NCBI GenBank assembly: GCA_031264825.1
Contig: JAISDL010000032.1
Span: 1-19,419 of the forward strand
Length of the DNA: 19,419 bases
Origin: Accumulibacter sp.
GTDB lineage: Bacteria; Pseudomonadota; Gammaproteobacteria; Burkholderiales; Rhodocyclaceae
Direction of reading: 5' to 3'
Under the pieces are notes generated by a model. That model was not told the DNA's origin. It did no database searches and worked only from the letters and a program-made list of their open reading frames with translations. Position numbers and translations under genes: made by a program. Shown in pieces: positions 15,815 through 19,419 of this stretch (its first letter is position 1; each line of letters starts with the position of its first letter).

Positions 15815-16659
15815 ACTTTCTTTCGGATCTGCCGCTGATTTCGCCTTTTGTCGAGTTCGGCTTCATGCGGCGCGCGCTCGCGGCTTGCCTCGCTCTCTCG
15901 CTCGGCGCGGCGCCGGTCGGCGTTTTTTTGATGCTGCGCCGGATGAGTCTTGCCGCCGATGCGATTTCCCACGCGATCCTCCCCGGCGCCGCCGTCGCTT
16001 ACCTCGCCTCCGGTTTGTCGCTCTCGACGATGACCTTCGGCGGCATGGTCGCGGGAATCGCAGTCGCGTTGCTCGCGGGCGGCGTCGCGCGCCATTCGGT
16101 CATCCGCGAGGATACGAGTTTCGCGGCGTTTTACCTGATTTCGCTCTCTGCGGGCGTTGTCCTCATTTCAGCCCGAGGCGGCAACGTCGACCTCCTGCAC
16201 GTTTTGTTCGGAAGCGTGCTCGCGCTCGACGACGCCGCGCTGATTCTCCTTGCCGCGTTTGCGACGATCTCGGTCGCCGCGCTTGCGCTCGGGCTGCGCC
16301 TCCTCGTTTTCGAGTGTTGCGACCCGGCTTATCTTGCGCGGGTCAGCCGCTTGGGCCCGCTCGCGCATTACGGTTTCATGACGCTCGTCGTCGTCAATCT
16401 GGTCGGCGGCTTCCACGCACTCGGCACCCTGATGGCGGTCGGGGTCGTGATCCTTCCCGCCGCGTCGGCGCGCTTCTGGGTCGATTCAGTCCCCTCGCTT
16501 CTCGTCGCCGCCGCCGCGCTGGCTTTTGCGGGATCGACCGGCGGCCTGCTTCTCTCCTTTTATTTCGGCCTCCCGGCCGGCCCGGCGATCGTCCTGACGC
16601 TCGGCGCGGTGTATCTTTTTTCGATGCTCGTCGGCCCGCGAGGGCCCATCTTCCGATGA
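15808..16659 (+). CDS. Metal (Zn/Mn) ABC transporter permease, ZnuB/TroC-like
   Basis: A 283-residue inner membrane protein with about eight hydrophobic segments, the ABC-3 family permease of the import system. Family marks are FMRRALAACLALSLGAAPVG (19-38), MLRRMSLAADAISHAILPG (42-60) and LHVLFGSVLAL (about 130-140), and the C-terminal half contains FHALGTLMAVGVVILPAASA. It starts with GTG at 15808 (TTG at 15811 is an alternative) and overlaps the ATPase stop by seven bases, and its own stop overlaps the binding-protein ATG as ATGA. The three proteins are therefore probably made in fixed ratio from one mRNA. No frameshift or missing segment is seen. Confidence 0.9.
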   Translation: MLNFLSDLPLISPFVEFGFMRRALAACLALSLGAAPVGVFLMLRRMSLAADAISHAILPGAAVAYLASGLSLSTMTFGGMVAGIAVALLAGGVARHSVIREDTSFAAFYLISLSAGVVLISARGGNVDLLHVLFGSVLALDDAALILLAAFATISVAALALGLRLLVFECCDPAYLARVSRLGPLAHYGFMTLVVVNLVGGFHALGTLMAVGVVILPAASARFWVDSVPSLLVAAAALAFAGSTGGLLLSFYFGLPAGPAIVLTLGAVYLFSMLVGPRGPIFR

Positions 16660-17654
16660 AGAGAATCTTCCCAGACTCCGCGCGGCGGTTTTTCCACGGC
16701 TTATTTGCCGCCGCCCTGCTCGCCCTTTTCGCCGCCGCCCCGGCGCGCGCCGAGGATGCGCCGGAAAAGTCGGAAAAGTTGGAAAGGCTTCGCGTCGTTG
16801 CGACTTTCAGTATTCTTGCCGACATGACACGCGCCGTCGGCGGGGACAGGGTCGAGGTGCATACGCTGATCGGCCCCGATTCCGACGCGCACGCCTGGCG
16901 CCCGTCGCCCAGAGATTCGCGCGCGCTCGCGCGGGCAAAACTCGTCGTCGCCAACGGCTTGGGCTTTGAGGGCTGGATCGATCGGCTGATCGCCTCGACG
17001 GGCTTTCGCGGCGCCCTGCTCGTCGCGAGCCGCGGCGTCAAGACGCGCCCGTTCAAAAACGGGGGAAGCGACCCTCGGGATCGTCAATCGCAGCGGCAAC
17101 TTGGCAAGACGCGCCCGTTCAAAAACGGGGGAAGCGACCCGCACGCCTGGCTCGACCTTTCAAACGCCGTCGTTTACGTCGATAACATCGCAAGTGCGCT
17201 GGCCGTGGAAGACCCTCGCGGGAAAGACACCTACTTTGAAAACGCTTCGCGTTACAAAAGCGAAATTTCCAGGCTCGACGCCGAAATCCGGCGGCGCTTC
17301 GACGCGATTCCGCCCACGCGCAGAAAAGCCGTCGCTTCGCACGACGCTTTCGCTTACTTTGCCGGTGCCTACGGAGTCGAGTTCATCTCGCCGCTCGATG
17401 CCGCCGGGAACGAGCCTTCCGCGCGCGACGTCGGGCGCATCATCTACCGGGTACGAAACGAGAAAATTCCGGCCGTCTTTCTGGAAAACATCTCCGACCC
17501 GAGGATGCTCGAACGCATCCGCGCGGAATCCGGCGCGAAGATGGGTGGCGCGCTCTACTCCGACGCGCTGTCGGGCAAAGACGGTCCGGCGGCAACCTAC
17601 CTCGACCTGATGCGGCACAACGCCGAAACGATCGCGCGCGCACTCTCCGATTGA
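16656..17654 (+). CDS. Metal (Zn/Mn) ABC transporter substrate-binding protein, ZnuA/TroA-like
   Basis: A 332-residue periplasmic binding protein (cluster A-I, SBP_bac_9) that delivers the metal to the permease. A signal peptide (about 1-32, ending AAAPARA) is followed by a repeat-encoded EKSEKLE stretch. Predicted ligands are H79 (DAHAWRP), H163 (SDPHAWLDL), H229 (SHDAFAYF) and D303 (YSDALS), a three-His/one-Asp set closer to zinc-type proteins than to manganese-type ones, which use Glu at the third place. Residues 129-162 carry an extra duplication (KTRPFKNGGSDP twice, 22-residue period) just before H163, where zinc-type proteins often hold a flexible His-rich loop, but this one has no His. 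The start is fixed by the ATGA overlap with the permease gene. Confidence 0.88.
   Translation: MKRIFPDSARRFFHGLFAAALLALFAAAPARAEDAPEKSEKLERLRVVATFSILADMTRAVGGDRVEVHTLIGPDSDAHAWRPSPRDSRALARAKLVVANGLGFEGWIDRLIASTGFRGALLVASRGVKTRPFKNGGSDPRDRQSQRQLGKTRPFKNGGSDPHAWLDLSNAVVYVDNIASALAVEDPRGKDTYFENASRYKSEISRLDAEIRRRFDAIPPTRRKAVASHDAFAYFAGAYGVEFISPLDAAGNEPSARDVGRIIYRVRNEKIPAVFLENISDPRMLERIRAESGAKMGGALYSDALSGKDGPAATYLDLMRHNAETIARALSD
16763..16789 (+). repeat. Three 9-bp tandem repeats near the mature N-terminus of the binding protein
   Basis: GGAAAAGTC, GGAAAAGTT and GGAAAGGCT follow each other, encoding a charged EKSEKLERL stretch right after the signal peptide. The frame is kept. Confidence 0.7.
17039..17140 (+). 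repeat. Perfect 36-bp direct repeat (66-bp period) in the binding-protein gene
   Basis: The same 36 bases, from CAAGACGCGCCCG to GGGAAGCGACCC, lie at 17039-17074 and 17105-17140. Each contains a small hairpin, CCCGTT-CAAA-AACGGG (17048-17063 in copy 1). The identity of the copies suggests a recent event. Confidence 0.95.
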
Positions 17655-17715
17655 ACTCCGATTGAGTCGGATCGGTAAGCCGCCATGCAAAAAAGGTTTA
17701 TCATTTAGCTTTTCC

Positions 17716-17735
17716 GGGGAATGTACGCATTCCCC
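17716..17735. terminator. Perfect 8-bp stem hairpin after the metal transporter operon
   Basis: GGGGAATG-TACG-CATTCCCC lies 61 bases after the binding-protein stop and 29 bases before the next start. No T-run follows on the plus strand (CCTTGCC), so it may be a weak or Rho-assisted terminator or an mRNA stabiliser. Confidence 0.4.
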
Positions 17736-17764
17736 CTTGCCTTCAAACAACCGGGGGATCGGGA

Positions 17765-18907
17765 TTGCAGACCTCTGCTCGGATCAAGAGGATTTTCAAG
17801 GGCATGCTTACTTTTTTGGTGGTTTTGGCGGCGGTTTCCGTCGTCTCCGGCCTTCATGTACACCAGACGGTCGGCCACACGCCCACACAGGAGGAGTTGA
17901 CGCGCTACGAGCGTCTACCCTATTTCAAGGACGGACAATTCCAAAGCCCCGAGCCGCTGACGCGCTACCCTGAACGCATTACGGGCGGCGGCAGCCGGGG
18001 CTGGGAGCGCTTCATCCTGCCGAACGCGCACGTGCCCTCGGGGGACTTGCCCCGAATCGCCCTGAACCGCGCGTCGTTTTCGGAAACGCCCGCGAATTTC
18101 GCCGCGTACTGGCTGGGGCATTCGTCCTTGATCATCGAGCTGGAAGGCAAGCGGATCCTCGTCGACCCGGTTTTCGGGAACGCCGCGCCCTTCCCCGGCA
18201 TCGTCCGGCGTTTCGACGACCCGCCCCTGCCCCGCGACCAGATTCCGCCGGTAAACCTCGTCCTCATCACACACGACCATTACGACCACCTCGAATACGC
18301 CGCGATGCGCACTCTGCGGGATGTCGAGACGCGCTTCGTCGTTCCGCTCGGCGTCGGCGCCCATCTGCGCAAATGGGGCATCCCCGGAGAGCGCATCGAC
18401 GAACTCGGATGGGGCGACGCCCTGAGTCGGGAAGGATTGACGATCGCTTCGGAAAGAACGATCCATTACGCCGGACGCACCTACGGGAACCGCAACAAAA
18501 CGCTTTGGACCTCGTACGCGGTAAAGGGCGAGAAACTCAGGGTCTTCGTCAGCGGCGACTCCGGCTACGGCGAGCATTTCAAGGAAATCGGCGCAAAACA
18601 CGGGCCTTTCGACCTAGCGTTCATCGAAATCGACGGCTGGAATCCCGGATGGCCGAAGACGCACCTTTTCCCGAAGGAAGTCATCCAAGTTTACCGCGAT
18701 ATCGGCGCGCGCGCATTCGTCCCCGTCCATTGGGGCGTTTTCGACCTAGCGCGGCACCCTTGGAGCGAATCGATCGAAATCCTGTCCGGTCTCGCCGAAG
18801 AAGCCGGCGACGTCAAGCTGCTGACGCCGGTCATGGGTGAAAGGCTGGTTCCCGGAGAGAACCCGAACAGGGCGTGGTGGAGAGAAGCGCCGAAAGAAGA
18901 ACGCTGA
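17765..18907 (+). CDS. Membrane-anchored metallo-beta-lactamase-fold hydrolase (UlaG / NAPE-PLD-like)
   Basis: A 380-residue protein with an N-terminal positively charged segment and a hydrophobic helix (about 14-30), a signal anchor or uncleaved signal, followed by a metal-dependent hydrolase domain. WLGHSSLIIELEGKRILVDPV (116-136) opens the fold. THDHYDH (169-175) is the HxHxDH zinc motif, with GDSGYG (D265) and VHWGVF (H322) as further ligands. These marks place it near UlaG and NAPE-type phospholipase D proteins, but its substrate cannot be told. The TTG at 17765 has GGGGGA seven bases upstream and keeps the basic n-region. The ATG at 17804 (residue 14) is the alternative. It follows the transporter operon after a hairpin and is probably separate from it. 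Confidence 0.85.
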   Translation: MQTSARIKRIFKGMLTFLVVLAAVSVVSGLHVHQTVGHTPTQEELTRYERLPYFKDGQFQSPEPLTRYPERITGGGSRGWERFILPNAHVPSGDLPRIALNRASFSETPANFAAYWLGHSSLIIELEGKRILVDPVFGNAAPFPGIVRRFDDPPLPRDQIPPVNLVLITHDHYDHLEYAAMRTLRDVETRFVVPLGVGAHLRKWGIPGERIDELGWGDALSREGLTIASERTIHYAGRTYGNRNKTLWTSYAVKGEKLRVFVSGDSGYGEHFKEIGAKHGPFDLAFIEIDGWNPGWPKTHLFPKEVIQVYRDIGARAFVPVHWGVFDLARHPWSESIEILSGLAEEAGDVKLLTPVMGERLVPGENPNRAWWREAPKEER

Positions 18908-18947
18908 AAAACCGCGTTTGACGCGCCTTTCGGGCGCACCGGGAAAA

Positions 18948-19232
18948 TCAGTCGGTCAGGAAGCCGACGCCTCCGACACTCGCGTCTTTTTTGACGCCCG
19001 TCTTGCGTCCGCGCGCGGGCGCCGGCAGATCGCAGGAAAGACGGCAACTGAGTCCCTCGATTTTATGGCCTTCGATATAGCGCGTCACCTTGCAACAGAT
19101 GATCTCACCGCGCGACGAAAGCTCGTTGACGCTTTTTTGGAGTTCCTCGAACGGCACGTGAAGCGCTTCGGCAATATCCTTGTCGAGTTGTTCTCCGCTG
19201 TCTTTCAAATACTTGATGATCGTCTCGTTCAT
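18948..19232 (-). CDS. Small winged-helix protein with four cysteines, putative regulator
   Basis: A 94-residue protein. Residues 1-45 form a helix-turn-helix-like fold (TIIKYLKDSGEQLDKDIAEA, then LQKSVNELSSRGEIICCKVT), as in small MarR/ArsR/FeoC-like winged helices. The C-terminal half holds C46, C47, C63 and C67, which could bind an Fe-S cluster or zinc, and a Pro/Arg/Lys-rich tail (PAPARGRKTGVKK). No target or partner is evident nearby: it is convergent with the hydrolase gene, 40 bp apart. Small proteins of this kind occur in many betaproteobacteria. The ATG has a weak AAGG site upstream. I do not assign a function. Confidence 0.7.
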   Translation of the reverse strand: MNETIIKYLKDSGEQLDKDIAEALHVPFEELQKSVNELSSRGEIICCKVTRYIEGHKIEGLSCRLSCDLPAPARGRKTGVKKDASVGGVGFLTD

Positions 19233-19340
19233 TCGCCGAGCCTTATATAAAAGATCGAAGTGTGCGCCATAATCGGACGCGAATCAACCGATTTGTACGG
19301 ACATACCCGGAGTTTTTGGCATTTTCGGGATTTTTTGTCG

Positions 19341-19390
19341 ATCAGGAGACAGGAGACGGGAGACAGATCAGTGAGCGGCGGCTTCGCAGG
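19341..19390. repeat. Composite 'caggagacag' plus GC-hairpin module, copy 3, partial
   Basis: It begins ATCAGGAGACAGGAGACGGG and runs into GAGCGGCGGCTTCGC, where the second hairpin arm is cut short. It is the same order as copies 1 and 2 near the left end. Confidence 0.65.
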
Positions 19391-19391
19391 G

Positions 19392-19419
19392 TATAGGTTG
19401 GGGTGAGCGGAGCGATGCC
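19392..19419. repeat. Palindromic intergenic repeat, truncated by the window end
   Basis: TATAGGTTGGGGTGAGCGGA and the following bases match the plus-oriented units at 818-848 and 997-1028. Upstream (19233-19340) nothing beyond a probable promoter region for the winged-helix gene was seen. Confidence 0.8.

Noticed and set aside
18923..18937. A terminator between the hydrolase and winged-helix genes
   Set aside because: The stem (GCGCC/GGCGC) is only 5 bp and no T-run follows, so the support is too weak.

Overview
The window looks like chromosomal DNA of a GC-rich betaproteobacterium, possibly a Rhodocyclales-type organism. This is inferred from a DUF2863 gene, a short single-domain SppA, a compact bioA-F-H-C-D block, a second RsmI-like methylase and a short YciB. 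The exact genus cannot be fixed from sequence alone. Coding density is high except for an 840-bp repeat-filled gap near the left end.

Layout. (1) 38-803, minus strand: a short repeat-rich, adhesin-like gene with a good promoter, ribosome binding site and ATG. Its start and body lie in different frames, and a (TC)4 tract sits where the frames must be joined. (2) 818-1569: a dense array of short palindromic intergenic repeats in both orientations, two copies of a longer module, and 'caggagacag'-type simple repeats. Related copies return at the right edge (19341-19419). (3) 1578-5019, minus strand: the most unusual part of the window, a nitrogenase-like enzyme. One 724-residue protein fuses a NifH-type ATPase to a NifD-type catalytic subunit, and an overlapping gene encodes a NifK-like partner. 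(4) 5089-6054, minus: sppA, 69 bp upstream of the fusion gene and probably co-transcribed with it. (5) 6217-12894, plus: DUF2863, bioA, bioF, bioH, bioC, bioD and yciB, tightly packed, with several start/stop overlaps in the biotin genes. (6) 13058-13890: a secreted parvulin-type peptidyl-prolyl isomerase followed by a strong intrinsic terminator. (7) 14055-14843: an RsmI-family methyltransferase preceded by a large hairpin. (8) 15047-17654: a zinc/manganese-type ABC importer (ATPase, permease, binding protein) with overlapping genes. (9) 17765-18907: a membrane-anchored or exported metallo-beta-lactamase-fold hydrolase. (10) 18948-19232, minus: a small cysteine-containing winged-helix protein.

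How the genes work together. bioC and bioH make and release the pimeloyl chain, and bioF, bioA and bioD carry it to dethiobiotin. bioB is not in this window. The three ABC genes form one metal uptake system. The nitrogenase-like pair has the ATPase P-loop and both [4Fe-4S] cysteines in its reductase domain and three P-cluster-type cysteines in its D domain. It lacks the FeMo-cofactor cysteine and has no nifB/E/N neighbours here, so it is probably an ATP-driven reductase of an unknown substrate and not an N2-fixing enzyme. A second theme is short in-frame tandem DNA repeats inserted into several genes (bioH, the ABC ATPase and the metal-binding protein), including a 66-bp-period duplication next to a metal ligand.
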